Of a stretch of DNA of 64,000 bases, positions 1 to 7,156 are shown one piece after another. The notes under the pieces are model-generated. The model was not told the origin of the DNA and made no database searches. It saw nothing but the letters and a program-made list of their open reading frames with translations. Made by a program: the position numbers and the translations under genes. The stretch is from Salinithrix halophila. GTDB lineage: Bacteria; Bacillota; Bacilli; Thermoactinomycetales; DSM-45169. Location: assembly GCF_042650125.1 (NCBI RefSeq), contig NZ_JBHSAP010000009.1:186001-250000 (forward strand). The letters run 5' to 3'. Every line of letters begins with the position of its first letter. Within the stretch, counting starts at the first letter, position 1.

Positions 1-67
1 AAATAAACCTCACCTCATACCAGTTTTCGGGTTGTTTTTGATCGAATATTTTTTCTATTTTACGCAT
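1..67 (-). CDS. N-terminus of an unidentified protein, cut by window edge
   Basis: An ATG on the minus strand at 67-65 follows a good ribosome site (AGGAG, 6 nt upstream) and opens a frame that runs off the left edge. The 22 visible residues start MRKIEKIFDQ and are charged and hydrophilic, with no signal peptide. Too little is present to name a family. It is divergent from yktB, so the 135 bp between them must hold both promoters. Confidence 0.55.
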   Translation of the reverse strand, partial: MRKIEKIFDQKQPENWYEVRFI

Positions 68-135
68 GGTTTTCTCCTGTGGTCACGGTGCTGTCCCAGA
101 TTGGGATGATTCCGGCAAGCGCCCGCCGGAGCAAG

Positions 136-163
136 TTTGAGCACCTGTCCTTTGTGATATGAT
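136..163 (+). promoter_or_regulatory. Probable sigma-A promoter of yktB
   Basis: TTTGAG at 136-141 and TATGAT at 158-163 are separated by 16 bp and lie about 40 bp upstream of the yktB start. The match is reasonable but not consensus. Confidence 0.45.
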
Positions 164-202
164 AGACGGGAAACCTTATCTGATGGTGGTGAGAAACGAA
201 AC

Positions 203-832
203 ATGGCATTTACAGGGTTTGAGATTTCCGATTTTGATGTCTTCACCATTCCTGGATTGGATCCCCGGATGGAAGAGTTGAGAGAACGGGTTCGCCCCAA
301 GTTACAAGCACTAGGCGAAGCTATCGCTCCGCGGCTGAGTGAACAGACCGGGGAAACCATGTATGTGCATGTTGCGAAGCACGCCCGCCGGAGCGTCAAT
401 CCCCCCGACGAGACCTGGGTTGCTTGGTCCGATGGTAAGCGGGGGTATAAATCCCGTCCCCATTTCCAGGTAGGCCTGCGGGAGGCCAACCTATTTGGGA
501 TGTTCGCCCTGATCTACGAATATCCGAACAAGCCCGGCTTCGCTCGGGACATGCTGGAACAGCTAGATGAAATCCTGCCTGCCCTCCCTGGTACCTTCGT
601 GGTCTCTCCCGATCACACCAAGCCGGAAACCCATTCGCTGACCGAATTGGGCAAGGAAGGCCTGGAACAGATGCTAAAACGCTTGGGGAACGTCAAAAAA
701 GCGGAGTTTTTGATCGGCATCGAGTTGAACCGCGAAGACCCGACGGTCCGGAATGGAGAAAAGCTGATAAGAAAAGTGGAAGAAACCTTTACTACCCTGC
801 AACCCTTGTATCAAATAGCCTCGCTCGCCTAA
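203..832 (+). CDS. yktB: YktB-like DUF1054 family protein
   Basis: The 209-residue protein is full length for the DUF1054 (YktB) family of Bacillales, a soluble cytoplasmic family of unknown function. Recognisable parts are the N-terminal FTGFEISDFDVFTIPGLDPRM segment and the central FQVGLREANLFGMFALIYEY segment. No catalytic motif is evident. It starts at ATG 203, preceded by GGTGGTGAG. In B. subtilis yktB is close to speA, and the same neighbourhood is kept here. It is a single-gene unit or the first gene of a short unit with speA, which starts 140 bp later. The family call is firm; the function is unknown. Confidence 0.9.
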   Translation: MAFTGFEISDFDVFTIPGLDPRMEELRERVRPKLQALGEAIAPRLSEQTGETMYVHVAKHARRSVNPPDETWVAWSDGKRGYKSRPHFQVGLREANLFGMFALIYEYPNKPGFARDMLEQLDEILPALPGTFVVSPDHTKPETHSLTELGKEGLEQMLKRLGNVKKAEFLIGIELNREDPTVRNGEKLIRKVEETFTTLQPLYQIASLA

Positions 833-972
833 CCGGCATTTGTCTTTCTCCCCTCACCTCCGTGGGGGGGATTTGTTTGACTGGCCCCTTTCCTTTCATT
901 CCTCTCTTTTCCGAAAGGTTCGACTTTGCTATACTCAGCTTTATGGAGTTTGAATGAAAGGCAGGCCTGCCC

Positions 973-2436
973 TTGAACACCAGACAGGAACGAACCCCCC
1001 TCTTCACCCGATTAAAGGAACACGCAGCCCGAAACCCGGTCCAGTTTCACATCCCTGGCCATAAAAAGGGCCAGGGAATGGATCCGGAATTTCGCGCCTT
1101 TATGGGGGAGCCCGCTTTATCCATCGACCTGATCAACATCCAGCCTCTGGACGATCTGCATCACCCTCATGGCGTGATCCAGGAAGCTCAGGAGCTAGCA
1201 GCAAAAGCTTTCGGCGCCGATCACACCTTTTTTTCAGTACAGGGCACTAGCGGCGCTATTATGACGATGGTTATGTCCGTCTGCAACCCCGGGGAAAAGA
1301 TCATCGTTCCCCGAAATGTCCATAAATCCGTCTTATCTGCGATCATCTTCGCGGGGGGACATCCGATCTTCGTTCACCCGGTTATGGATGAAAACCTCGG
1401 AATCGCTCATGGGGTAACCCGCCGGGATGTGGAACGCACCTTGGCTCTCCACCCAGACGCCAAGGGGGTTCTCCTGATCAATCCCACCTATTTCGGGGTG
1501 GCGGCCCACCTGAAAGAGATCGTGGAGTGCGTTCACAGCTACGATATCCCTGTCTTAGTGGACGAAGCCCATGGGGTACACACTCACTTTCATGATCGTC
1601 TCCCCCTCTCCGCTATGCAGGCAGGAGCCGACATGGCCGCCACCAGCATGCACAAGCTGGGCGGTTCGCTCACACAAAGCTCGGTCCTCAATGTCCGCGA
1701 AGGAAGAGTCCATCCCCAGCGTGTCCAGACCATCATCAGTATGCTAACCACCACTTCAACCTCCTACCTGCTGATGGCTTCCCTGGATACTGCCCGCCGT
1801 CACTTGGCCATCCGAGGACCGGAACTGATTGAGAAAGCTTTGCGTCTAGCGGATACCGCCCGCAAGCGGATCAATGAGATTCCTGGTTTTCGTTGCGTCG
1901 GGCGGGAGTTGGTCGGCTCTGAAGCCACCTATGACATCGATGAGACCAAACTAATCATCCACCTAGAAAGTCTAGGTATCAACGGCTTCGAGGCCGAGAC
2001 ATGGCTCCGAGAAAAGTGGAACCTCGAGGTGGAATTATCGGATCTGTACAATATACTCTGCTTAATTACTCCCGGAGATAACGAACAGACCATCGACACG
2101 CTCGTCCGTGCCCTCACCGACCTGTCCCAGGCGTTTTACACCGAGGAAAAGCGGTTCGGCGGAGCCGTCAGAGTTCCGGAGATTCCCTTGTTGGCCGTCT
2201 CCCCCCGGGACGCCTTCTACGCAGAGACCATCTCTGTCCCCTTCGCAAAATCAGCGGGACACATTATCGCCGAGTTTATTATGATCTATCCTCCAGGGAT
2301 CCCGGTATTACTTCCCGGAGAACAGATCACCCAGGAGAATATCGATTACATCCTAGAGCACATGGAGGCGGGTCTCCCTGTCCAGGGACCCGAAGATCCA
2401 AATATCCGCATGGTGCGGGTCATACCCGGGAGATAA
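973..2436 (+). CDS. speA: Arginine decarboxylase, PLP-dependent (Orn/Lys/Arg decarboxylase family)
   Basis: This 487-residue protein matches the short, Bacillus-type SpeA (about 490 residues), which converts arginine to agmatine for polyamine synthesis. The N-terminus has the family motif QFHIPGHKKGQG (residues 24-35). The PLP pocket is visible as VDEAHGVH with Asp197 and His200, and Lys228 in TSMHKLGG is the expected Schiff-base lysine. The C-terminal small domain ends in the usual YPPGIPVLLPGE segment. The start is TTG at 973; the upstream in-frame ATG at 943 is closed by a TGA at 955. Lysine decarboxylases of the same fold cannot be fully excluded, but the speA/sr1/yktB neighbourhood matches Bacillus speA. 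Confidence 0.88.
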   Translation: MNTRQERTPLFTRLKEHAARNPVQFHIPGHKKGQGMDPEFRAFMGEPALSIDLINIQPLDDLHHPHGVIQEAQELAAKAFGADHTFFSVQGTSGAIMTMVMSVCNPGEKIIVPRNVHKSVLSAIIFAGGHPIFVHPVMDENLGIAHGVTRRDVERTLALHPDAKGVLLINPTYFGVAAHLKEIVECVHSYDIPVLVDEAHGVHTHFHDRLPLSAMQAGADMAATSMHKLGGSLTQSSVLNVREGRVHPQRVQTIISMLTTTSTSYLLMASLDTARRHLAIRGPELIEKALRLADTARKRINEIPGFRCVGRELVGSEATYDIDETKLIIHLESLGINGFEAETWLREKWNLEVELSDLYNILCLITPGDNEQTIDTLVRALTDLSQAFYTEEKRFGGAVRVPEIPLLAVSPRDAFYAETISVPFAKSAGHIIAEFIMIYPPGIPVLLPGEQITQENIDYILEHMEAGLPVQGPEDPNIRMVRVIPGR

Positions 2437-2471
2437 CCCGCAGCGGAAAGCTCCCTCTCCAAACAAAAAAA

Positions 2472-2497
2472 GGCCCACAACCTTCGGTTGTCGGGTC
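2472..2497 (-). terminator. Terminator of the SR1P transcript, possibly bidirectional with speA
   Basis: A hairpin built on CAACC/GGTTG with flanking GC pairs is followed on the minus strand by seven Ts. It lies between two convergent genes, so it may also stop speA transcripts. Confidence 0.75.
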
Positions 2498-2514
2498 CTT
2501 TGTTTATTCGCTGA

Positions 2515-2643
2515 TCATTCGTGATCATGGTCAGAACAATGTTGGTCCATGCAGCCGGAGCATCTGCCGTACAGCGTGCCGGCTTTTTCCCCGTCGACGT
2601 AACTGATCACTTCGTCACAGGTCTGGCAAATAATCGCTTCCAT
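2515..2643 (-). CDS. SR1P family small protein (GapA-binding peptide)
   Basis: The frame encodes 42 residues: an ICQTCDEVI Cys pair near the N-terminus (Cys6, Cys9), a conserved GEKAGTLYG middle, then a CSGC pair (Cys28, Cys31) and a His-rich tail. These are the marks of SR1P, which in B. subtilis binds GapA and promotes its interaction with RNase J1. The four cysteines could form a zinc knuckle; that is inference. ATG 2643 has a strong GGAGGG site 7 nt upstream. It is too short for routine gene calling. The synteny with speA supports the name. Confidence 0.85.
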   Translation of the reverse strand: MEAIICQTCDEVISYVDGEKAGTLYGRCSGCMDQHCSDHDHE

Positions 2644-2672
2644 CTCGACATCCCTCCGGGTGGATAAAAGTC

Positions 2673-2720
2673 TGTAAGCGCTTCAATTAATGTGTCACAT
2701 TGATTATATTATGATATACC
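2673..2720 (-). promoter_or_regulatory. Cluster of candidate operators at the SR1 promoter (cre-like, palindrome, CcpN-like)
   Basis: Three sites crowd the start region. TATGATATACC at 2710-2720, between -35 and -10, fits the published CcpN consensus TRTGHYATAYW at 10 of 11 positions. AATGTGTCACATT at 2689-2701 is a perfect 13-bp palindrome over the start point. TGTAAGCGCTTCAA at 2673-2686 resembles a CcpA cre site, with a mismatch near the end. B. subtilis sr1 is repressed by CcpN and, more weakly, CcpA. The sequence matches are seen; the binding is inferred. Confidence 0.5.
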
Positions 2721-2731
2721 AATGCTGTCAA
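2703..2731 (-). promoter_or_regulatory. Consensus sigma-A promoter of the SR1P transcript
   Basis: On the minus strand TTGACA (2731-2726), a 17-bp spacer and TATAAT (2708-2703) match the sigma-A consensus at all 12 positions, which is very rare in natural promoters. Such a strong promoter fits a gene controlled by repression. Confidence 0.85.
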
Positions 2732-2776
2732 TGGGTTCATTCAGTGATCCGACCGCCTGTTTCCGTCCATAAAAAA

Positions 2777-2803
2777 CGGGCGAACCGGTAAACGGTTCGC
2801 CCG
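2777..2803 (-). terminator. Terminator of the DUF3055 gene
   Basis: A near-perfect stem CGGGCGAACCG/CGGTTCGCCCG is followed on the minus strand by a run of six Ts, just after the stop codon at 2813. Confidence 0.85.
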
Positions 2804-2812
2804 TAGGAGCCC

Positions 2813-3118
2813 TCAACCCGATTCCGCCTCCGATTCCAGGGTGAGCGCCGGTAAGTTGTTGCAAAGAAAAGCAGAAACCTCTTCCGCTTCTTCTCTTGAC
2901 TTCAAATTAAAAAGTTTCTGGAGGTACTCGAGATTGTCCACATCATCTAGAGCGAGGAGCGAAGAACGTCCGGTCTGCATACAGACAACCAATGGTTTTC
3001 CAAAAAACATCCGTGAATAGACGATACCAAAATCGTATCGACCCTGGTCAGAAACAAATCCGACAAAGCGAACATTGGCTTGTTCCGTCTCATCATACAA
3101 CCGCTCGTGCAGAATCAT
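2813..3118 (-). CDS. DUF3055 family protein
   Basis: This 101-residue soluble protein reads LYDETEQANVRFVGFV near its N-terminus, then RYDFGIVYSRMFFGKPLVVCMQ and a DDVDNLEYLQKLFNL block. These are features of the DUF3055 family of Bacillales, which has no known function. The start is ATG 3118, 8 nt after a GGGAGGAG site; a longer frame from 3142 lacks one. It is a single gene with its own terminator. Confidence 0.75.
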   Translation of the reverse strand: MILHERLYDETEQANVRFVGFVSDQGRYDFGIVYSRMFFGKPLVVCMQTGRSSLLALDDVDNLEYLQKLFNLKSREEAEEVSAFLCNNLPALTLESEAESG

Positions 3119-3206
3119 CCGATCTCCTCCCCTATATAGCATCCTATGCAGCGAAGATCCTTTTCAAACATTCCGAAATTTATACTAACAGAGGGTTGTC
3201 TTTTTG

Positions 3207-3234
3207 ATTTACCCGGCCTGACCGGATGGTAAAC
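3207..3234. repeat. Nested inverted repeat between the GAF and DUF3055 genes
   Basis: TTTACC/GGTAAA arms enclose a second CCGG/CCGG stem. On the plus strand the hairpin is followed by CCCTGTTTTTC, on the minus strand by no T run. It may be a weak transcription barrier between the two tandem minus-strand genes; its role is unclear. Confidence 0.35.
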
Positions 3235-3253
3235 CCTGTTTTTCACTGAGGTT

Positions 3254-3694
3254 TCAGGAGTTACACTCTTCCACTTTGCTTTCAAAAAGAGAAGCCAGCT
3301 CACAGAAAAGGGCGATATCCTCATCATCGATACTATCCGTTGAATCCCCGATGATGACCAGTTCTCCAATCAAGTGGTGACTTCGGTAAAAGGGGACGTA
3401 AACTTCCGTACGTCCACCGACTTGTTCACGTACCACGCCGCCCCTCGCCGCCGCCAAGCTGAATAAACCCTGTCCAAACCGAACGACAGGGGATAGGGTA
3501 CTGCTCCCTGCCCGACAAAAACACCGGAACATTCCCGGAGCCGTTAGGTAAATTCCCGCATAGCGATAACCCGGCACTCTACTGTGAAGAGTCTGGATGA
3601 CGAACCGGTACAGCGTATGCACTTGCCGATCCACTTTGTCTGACACGACGCCGATCTCCGCGCGGAGCTCATCCAGCAGGTCCGCTTTTCGCAT
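3254..3694 (-). CDS. GAF domain-containing protein
   Basis: The 146-residue protein looks like one GAF domain: a helical start (MRKADLLDELRAEIGVVSDKVDRQ), an RYAGIYLTAPGMFRCFCRAG strand-hairpin, a VRFGQGLFSLAA segment and a final ELVIIGD...DEDIALFCELASLFES. It resembles the free methionine sulfoxide reductase/YtsP class in length, but I cannot place the reductase's catalytic cysteines with confidence, so ligand sensing is equally possible. The chosen ATG at 3694 has a GGGGG site 9 nt upstream; two earlier in-frame starts lack one. It is a single gene. Confidence 0.6.
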   Translation of the reverse strand: MRKADLLDELRAEIGVVSDKVDRQVHTLYRFVIQTLHSRVPGYRYAGIYLTAPGMFRCFCRAGSSTLSPVVRFGQGLFSLAAARGGVVREQVGGRTEVYVPFYRSHHLIGELVIIGDSTDSIDDEDIALFCELASLFESKVEECNS

Positions 3695-3945
3695 CAGGTT
3701 CATCCCCCATGCTATATCGAGTACATAATAGTTTAACACAATGATTCCTGCAAAACAATATAGTTTCCTAATATTTTATTGATTTCAGTCAAGTCTTACA
3801 CGCTTGGCTTTCCCTTCTCTTTCACCTGGGATTGCGATCCCCATACTAGACCGGGCCTCCCCCCTTTCAGTCGACTTTTCTTCTACCCGAGGAATTTATT
3901 GGTATGTTAAAAATACTAACTGCCCGTCTCTTTTGAAAAATTCCG
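3695..3945. other. Intergenic region, divergent promoters expected
   Basis: No open frame with a ribosome site was seen. On the minus strand TTGTGT, 17 bp and GATATA near 3715-3745 could drive the GAF gene. The rest is AT-rich and without clear repeats. Confidence 0.4.
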
Positions 3946-3974
3946 CTGAAAGCGCTCTCTGATCGTGCTAATAT
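3946..3974 (+). promoter_or_regulatory. Probable promoter of the DUF1885 gene, overlapping a cre-like box
   Basis: CTGAAA (3946-3951), 17 bp and TAATAT (3969-3974) with an extended TG form a good promoter. TGAAAGCGCTCTCT at 3947-3960 fits the CcpA cre consensus except at its last base and overlaps the -35 box, so catabolite control is possible. Confidence 0.5.
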
Positions 3975-4033
3975 AGGGAGTGTGCCACTTCCGCCCATCC
4001 GGGCGATACCAAGAGACCGAGGTGATGGAAGAA

Positions 4034-4462
4034 GTGGGCAAAAGCGCCTATATCAAGCTGGTCCAAGGGCCTTCCCTGCAAGAGCTCACATTGGAAGATG
4101 TGAAAAAGGAGCTGGATCGCTACATCGGGATGACCGCCTTAACGGGGGAGCAGCTCGGCTGGCAATACGCCAACGCCGCTTTTCCTTACACGGTAGAGGA
4201 ACGTTCCGAAGGCGAGATCCGATATCTTTTGCTGAAAGGAAAGGATCCTCACCTCTACAAACACCTGATCCTGGGTGTCGGTAGCGAAGCGTTACCGGCA
4301 GGCGGCGAACGCCCCTTTATTCAACTCGCCCTTCCCGACGATGCCACCCACGGTGATACCGCCAAAGCCAATGAGTTCAGCCGCTATCTCGCTCGGACTT
4401 TCCAAGCAGAACTCCATATGCTGAACGGTCGAGTCATGCATTTTAACCCGCGAAAACCGTAA
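4034..4462 (+). CDS. DUF1885 family protein
   Basis: The protein (142 residues from the chosen start) begins GKSAYIKLVQG and continues with a LTLEDVKKELDRYI helix, ALTGEQLGWQYANAAFPY, and a C-terminal ANEFSRYLARTFQAELHMLNGRVM. This fits DUF1885, small soluble Bacillales proteins of unknown role. GTG 4034 is favoured because GAGGTG lies 9 nt upstream and the protein then starts as family members do; an ATG at 4025 lies against that site. An upstream frame extending to 3980 would overlap the promoter. Confidence 0.65.
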   Translation: MGKSAYIKLVQGPSLQELTLEDVKKELDRYIGMTALTGEQLGWQYANAAFPYTVEERSEGEIRYLLLKGKDPHLYKHLILGVGSEALPAGGERPFIQLALPDDATHGDTAKANEFSRYLARTFQAELHMLNGRVMHFNPRKP

Positions 4463-4473
4463 GGGTATTTCAG

Positions 4474-4499
4474 AAGCCGGTGGACAGCCGGCTTTTTTA
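4474..4499 (+). terminator. Terminator after the DUF1885 gene
   Basis: AAGCCGG pairs with CCGGCTT around a 7-nt loop and is followed by six Ts. Confidence 0.85.
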
Positions 4500-4551
4500 T
4501 TTCCTCCCTTTTCCACTTTTCATTTTCTCTTTCCCGGCATATGCTAGTAAC

Positions 4552-4565
4552 GGAACACATGTTCC
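4552..4565. promoter_or_regulatory. LexA (SOS) box upstream of dinB
   Basis: GGAACACATGTTCC is a perfect 14-bp palindrome that matches the Gram-positive SOS box (CGAACRNRYGTTYG class) except at the outer base of each arm. It lies 27 bp before the dinB start, where LexA would block transcription. Confidence 0.75.
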
Positions 4566-4592
4566 TCGTATGATGCATGGGAGGGAAGCAAC

Positions 4593-5813
4593 ATGACCGA
4601 GGGAAACCGAATTGTTCTGTTAGCGGATATGAACGCTTTTTATGCCAGTATCGAGCAGGGAGCTAACCCGTCCCTCCGCGGAAAACCGGTCATTGTATGC
4701 GGGGATCCAGCTCGCCGCCACGGGATTGTTCTCGCTGCTTCTTACGAGGCGAAAGCATACGGTGTTCAAACGGGAATGGCTGTCTCTCAGGCTACAGAAC
4801 TATGCCCCGCAGCACAGCTTGTTCCCCCTCGCATGAGAGCCTATGTGCAGATGTCGGTACGCATCGTTGACCTCTTGAAAGAGTTCTCTCCTCTCGTTGA
4901 ACCCTTCTCGATCGATGAGGCTTTCGTGGAATTGACGGGCTGCGAAGCCCTTTTCGGCGATGGAAAGACCGCTGCCGTCCAGATTCAGGAACGAATTTTA
5001 TCGGAGACCGGCATTCCTTGTTCCATCGGTGTAGGCCCCAACAAACTGATGGCTAAAATGGCAGCAGGATTCGATAAGCCCAGGGGGCTGACCGTCCTGA
5101 CACCTGGGGATGTAGCCAACCGGCTGTGGCCCCTCCCCGTAAAGGAGCTCTTTGGTGTAGGGAACCGAATGACCTCTCATTTCCATCGGATGGGGATCCG
5201 TACCATCAGAAACCTGGCCCACACAGATCCCGGCCTTCTCGCCCACCGTTTCGGCGTCATCGGACGGGTGTTACACCAATCCGCCCACGGGATTGATAAC
5301 AGCCCCGTCGACCCCTGTTCCCTAGATGGAAGTCAATCGATTGGCCACCAGTTTACTCTACCCCGGGATTACCACTTGGAGACGGAACTTTCCCTTGTTT
5401 TGCGTGAGCTCGCGGAAGAAGTGGGCATCCGCGCCCGTAAAATAGGCTGTGTCGGTCGTACCGTCTCCCTTACGCTGAAAGGAACCGACTTCCGTTCTAT
5501 CCATCGCTCCCTCACTATGCCCGCCCCCTCCAACATCGGTCGCCGCCTGTTCCAAACAGCGACGGAGCTTTTCCACCGCCACTGGAACCAACATCCTGTC
5601 CGCCTCGTCGGAATCACTCTGAGCAACCTTTCCCCTGATCAAGGGACTCAACTCAATCTCTTCGAAGAGACGGACAAGGAACGCCGCCTTACCGAGACCC
5701 TTGATACCATCCGGGAAAAATTCGGGTCCGGGAGTATTTTCCTGGCCCAATCCCTATCCGAGGCCAGCGTGTTCAATGACCGAAGAGGAAAAATCGGGGG
5801 CCACCGGATATAA
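4593..5813 (+). CDS. dinB: DNA polymerase IV, Y-family translesion polymerase
   Basis: The 406-residue protein is a full Y-family polymerase. Asp12 in LLADMNAFYASIE and Asp108-Glu109 in SIDEAFVEL are the metal-binding carboxylates; HhH (IGVGPNKLMAKMA...LFGVGN) and little-finger regions follow. QLNLF at residues 353-357 is a beta-clamp binding motif. It inserts nucleotides opposite damaged template bases in the cytoplasm. The start ATG has a GGGAGGGA site. The LexA-type palindrome directly upstream indicates SOS induction. It is a single-gene unit convergent with the PAP2 gene. DinB/PolY1 is more likely than UvrX, whose N-terminus differs. Confidence 0.93.
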   Translation: MTEGNRIVLLADMNAFYASIEQGANPSLRGKPVIVCGDPARRHGIVLAASYEAKAYGVQTGMAVSQATELCPAAQLVPPRMRAYVQMSVRIVDLLKEFSPLVEPFSIDEAFVELTGCEALFGDGKTAAVQIQERILSETGIPCSIGVGPNKLMAKMAAGFDKPRGLTVLTPGDVANRLWPLPVKELFGVGNRMTSHFHRMGIRTIRNLAHTDPGLLAHRFGVIGRVLHQSAHGIDNSPVDPCSLDGSQSIGHQFTLPRDYHLETELSLVLRELAEEVGIRARKIGCVGRTVSLTLKGTDFRSIHRSLTMPAPSNIGRRLFQTATELFHRHWNQHPVRLVGITLSNLSPDQGTQLNLFEETDKERRLTETLDTIREKFGSGSIFLAQSLSEASVFNDRRGKIGGHRI

Positions 5814-5833
5814 TCCCCGACCGAAACAAAAAA

Positions 5834-5853
5834 CTCCCAGACTTTTCCGGGAG
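5834..5853 (-). terminator. Terminator of the PAP2 phosphatase gene
   Basis: CTCCC/GGGAG stem with a ten-base loop, followed by TTTTTTG on the minus strand. It lies between the convergent dinB and PAP2 genes. Confidence 0.75.
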
Positions 5854-5885
5854 ATCGATGTAGGTTCAAATGTAGAACTGGAGCC

Positions 5886-6419
5886 TCAAAGCATCCCCAA
5901 TCCGTAATGGCTACCAACAGCAAAAACCGATCCCAACCAGGCACCGACAACCACATCGGTTGGGTAGTGGAGACCCAGGTACATCCGAGACAGCCCGACC
6001 ACCCCCGCCGCAGGAATGGCAATCCAAGCCGTCCAGGGAGCATGAAGGACAAAAACCACGGCGACGGAAAAAGCAGCGGTGGTGTGGCCGGACGGAAACG
6101 AGTAATCCGTCAGGGGATCGGGAAATGTATTCAGCCCATGCAGGTGGAGATAGGGCCGCACCCGCTGCCAGAAACTTTTGCAAAGACGGACAGCCAAGTG
6201 ACTTCCGGAAAGAGCGATTAGTCCTTCTACAGCCCAATACCGGAGCGGAGAGGTCATCAAAACCAACCATCCCAACAAGAAGGACAAAGTGAATCCCGCT
6301 CCGCCAATATGGGTAAAGCGGGGCATGAGCCAGTCCATGGTCCGACATTTCCACTGCTGGTTGATATGGCAGATCCACCGATCGTCGACATTCCGCAGTC
6401 TCGTCACCAACCGTTTCAT
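5886..6419 (-). CDS. PAP2 family membrane phosphatase
   Basis: This 177-residue integral membrane protein has the three PAP2 motifs: KSFWQRVRP (81-89), PSGH (109-112) and SRMYLGLHYPTD with Arg145, His151 and Asp155. Such enzymes remove phosphate from lipid pyrophosphates or phosphatidic acid at the membrane; recycling of undecaprenyl pyrophosphate is a common role in Gram-positives. The hydrophobic segments suggest about five membrane spans. ATG 6419 follows GAGGGGATGAGG. Substrate cannot be told from sequence alone. Confidence 0.88.
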   Translation of the reverse strand: MKRLVTRLRNVDDRWICHINQQWKCRTMDWLMPRFTHIGGAGFTLSFLLGWLVLMTSPLRYWAVEGLIALSGSHLAVRLCKSFWQRVRPYLHLHGLNTFPDPLTDYSFPSGHTTAAFSVAVVFVLHAPWTAWIAIPAAGVVGLSRMYLGLHYPTDVVVGAWLGSVFAVGSHYGLGML

Positions 6420-6531
6420 GCCTCATCCCCTCTTTTACCATCCTTCATTTCCATCCTACCGGAATGGTTTAAAAAAAGAATAAACAAATTGTTAACCTTG
6501 TATGGAAGGACCTTGTTGCATAGTCAAAGAA

Positions 6532-6563
6532 AAGGCCGCTCCCCTGTATGAGGAACAGCCTTT
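6532..6563 (-). terminator. Terminator of the tRNA cluster
   Basis: On the minus strand GGCUGUUCC pairs with GGGAGCGGCC (with wobbles), followed by TTTTC, just downstream of tRNA-Val. Confidence 0.7.
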
Positions 6564-6568
6564 TTAGC

Positions 6569-6643
6569 TGGTGGGCAGTACTGGGATCGAACCAGTGACC
6601 TCTACCGTGTCAAGGTAGCGCTCTCCCCCTGAGCTAACTGCCC
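6569..6643 (-). tRNA. tRNA-Val (GAC anticodon)
   Basis: A 75-nt cloverleaf with encoded CCA: acceptor GGGCAGT/ACTGCCC, D arm, anticodon stem CTACC/GGTAG around TTGACAC (anticodon GAC), and T arm CTGGTTCGATCCCAG. It is the last of four tRNAs in the cluster. Confidence 0.95.
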
Positions 6644-6660
6644 GGATAGATTTCCGATGT

Positions 6661-6736
6661 TGGTGGGCCCAACAGGACTCGAACCTGTGACCGATCGGTT
6701 ATGAGCCGACTGCTCTACCAACTGAGCTATAGGCCC
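6661..6736 (-). tRNA. tRNA with CAU anticodon (elongator Met or Ile2)
   Basis: A 76-nt cloverleaf with CCA: acceptor GGGCCTA/TGGGCCC, anticodon loop CTCATAA (anticodon CAT) and a normal paired 1-72 end, so it is not the initiator. CAU may read AUG, or AUA if modified to lysidine by TilS. Sequence alone does not settle this; the stem GTCGG/CCGAT is reminiscent of Bacillus Ile2 genes. Confidence 0.9.
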
Positions 6737-6756
6737 GCTAAGATAAATATAAAAGT

Positions 6757-6833
6757 TGGCGGAGCTGACGGGACTCGAACCCGCGACCTCCGGCGTGACA
6801 GGCCGGCGTGAACTCCAACTTCACCACAGCTCC
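6757..6833 (-). tRNA. tRNA-Asp (GTC anticodon)
   Basis: A 77-nt cloverleaf with CCA: acceptor GGAGCTG/CAGCTCC, anticodon stem CCGGC/GCCGG around CTGTCAC (anticodon GTC), discriminator G as usual for tRNA-Asp. Confidence 0.95.
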
Positions 6834-6837
6834 AGGT

Positions 6838-6913
<76 letters not shown>

Positions 6914-6928
6914 GCAGCGACAATTAAT

Positions 6929-6957
6929 AATATACATCATATCTCGAACCAATGCAA
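6929..6957 (-). promoter_or_regulatory. Promoter of the tRNA cluster
   Basis: Minus strand TTGCAT (6957-6952), 17 bp and TATATT (6934-6929), with the start about 10 bp before tRNA-fMet. The four tRNAs are tightly spaced and share it. Confidence 0.75.
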
Positions 6958-6985
6958 GGGTTTTTACAAACTTTTTTTGTTACAG

Positions 6986-7156
6986 TCATTTCCAAACGTA
7001 TCGGACTCCGTAACGGCCCCGCTTGGATTGGAAAACTTCCACCTCCGCGGGGCTGTCGTATCCGTATACCCACCAATCTTCCTGCATACGGGCTGCCAGG
7101 CACCGTGCTTGAAACCGGGTATCATAAAGCTTGGCCCAATAAATCCAACAGGACAC
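6986..7156 (-). CDS. Small unidentified protein, 56 residues, rich in Trp/Tyr/Arg
   Basis: A frame starting at GTG 7156 has an excellent ribosome site (AAAGGAGGA, 8 nt upstream) and ends at TGA 6986. The product begins VSCWIYWAKLYDTRFQ and continues with ARMQEDWWVYGYDSP and a basic, aromatic tail ending YVWK. It is predicted soluble and basic, with five Trp and six Tyr. I do not recognise the family. It lies just upstream of the tRNA cluster on the same strand. A longer overlapping frame in another phase (7284-6964) has no good ribosome site and is judged a shadow. Confidence 0.6.
   Translation of the reverse strand: MSCWIYWAKLYDTRFQARCLAARMQEDWWVYGYDSPAEVEVFQSKRGRYGVRYVWK

Larger units (their letters stand above)
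2464..2697 (-). ncRNA. sr1: SR1-type dual-function small RNA / SR1P mRNA
   Basis: A consensus promoter (TTGACA, 17 bp, TATAAT) at 2731-2703 and a rho-independent terminator at 2497-2464 define a transcript of about 230 nt that contains only the 42-codon SR1P gene. This is the layout of B. subtilis SR1 (about 205 nt), which both encodes SR1P and acts by base-pairing on ahrC mRNA. The position beside speA is also as in B. subtilis. The protein match is seen directly; the RNA role is inferred from synteny. The ends are estimates. Confidence 0.65.

Noticed and set aside
3207..3234. Terminator of the GAF gene
   Set aside because: The hairpin has no T run on the minus strand, the direction of the gene; kept only as an inverted repeat.
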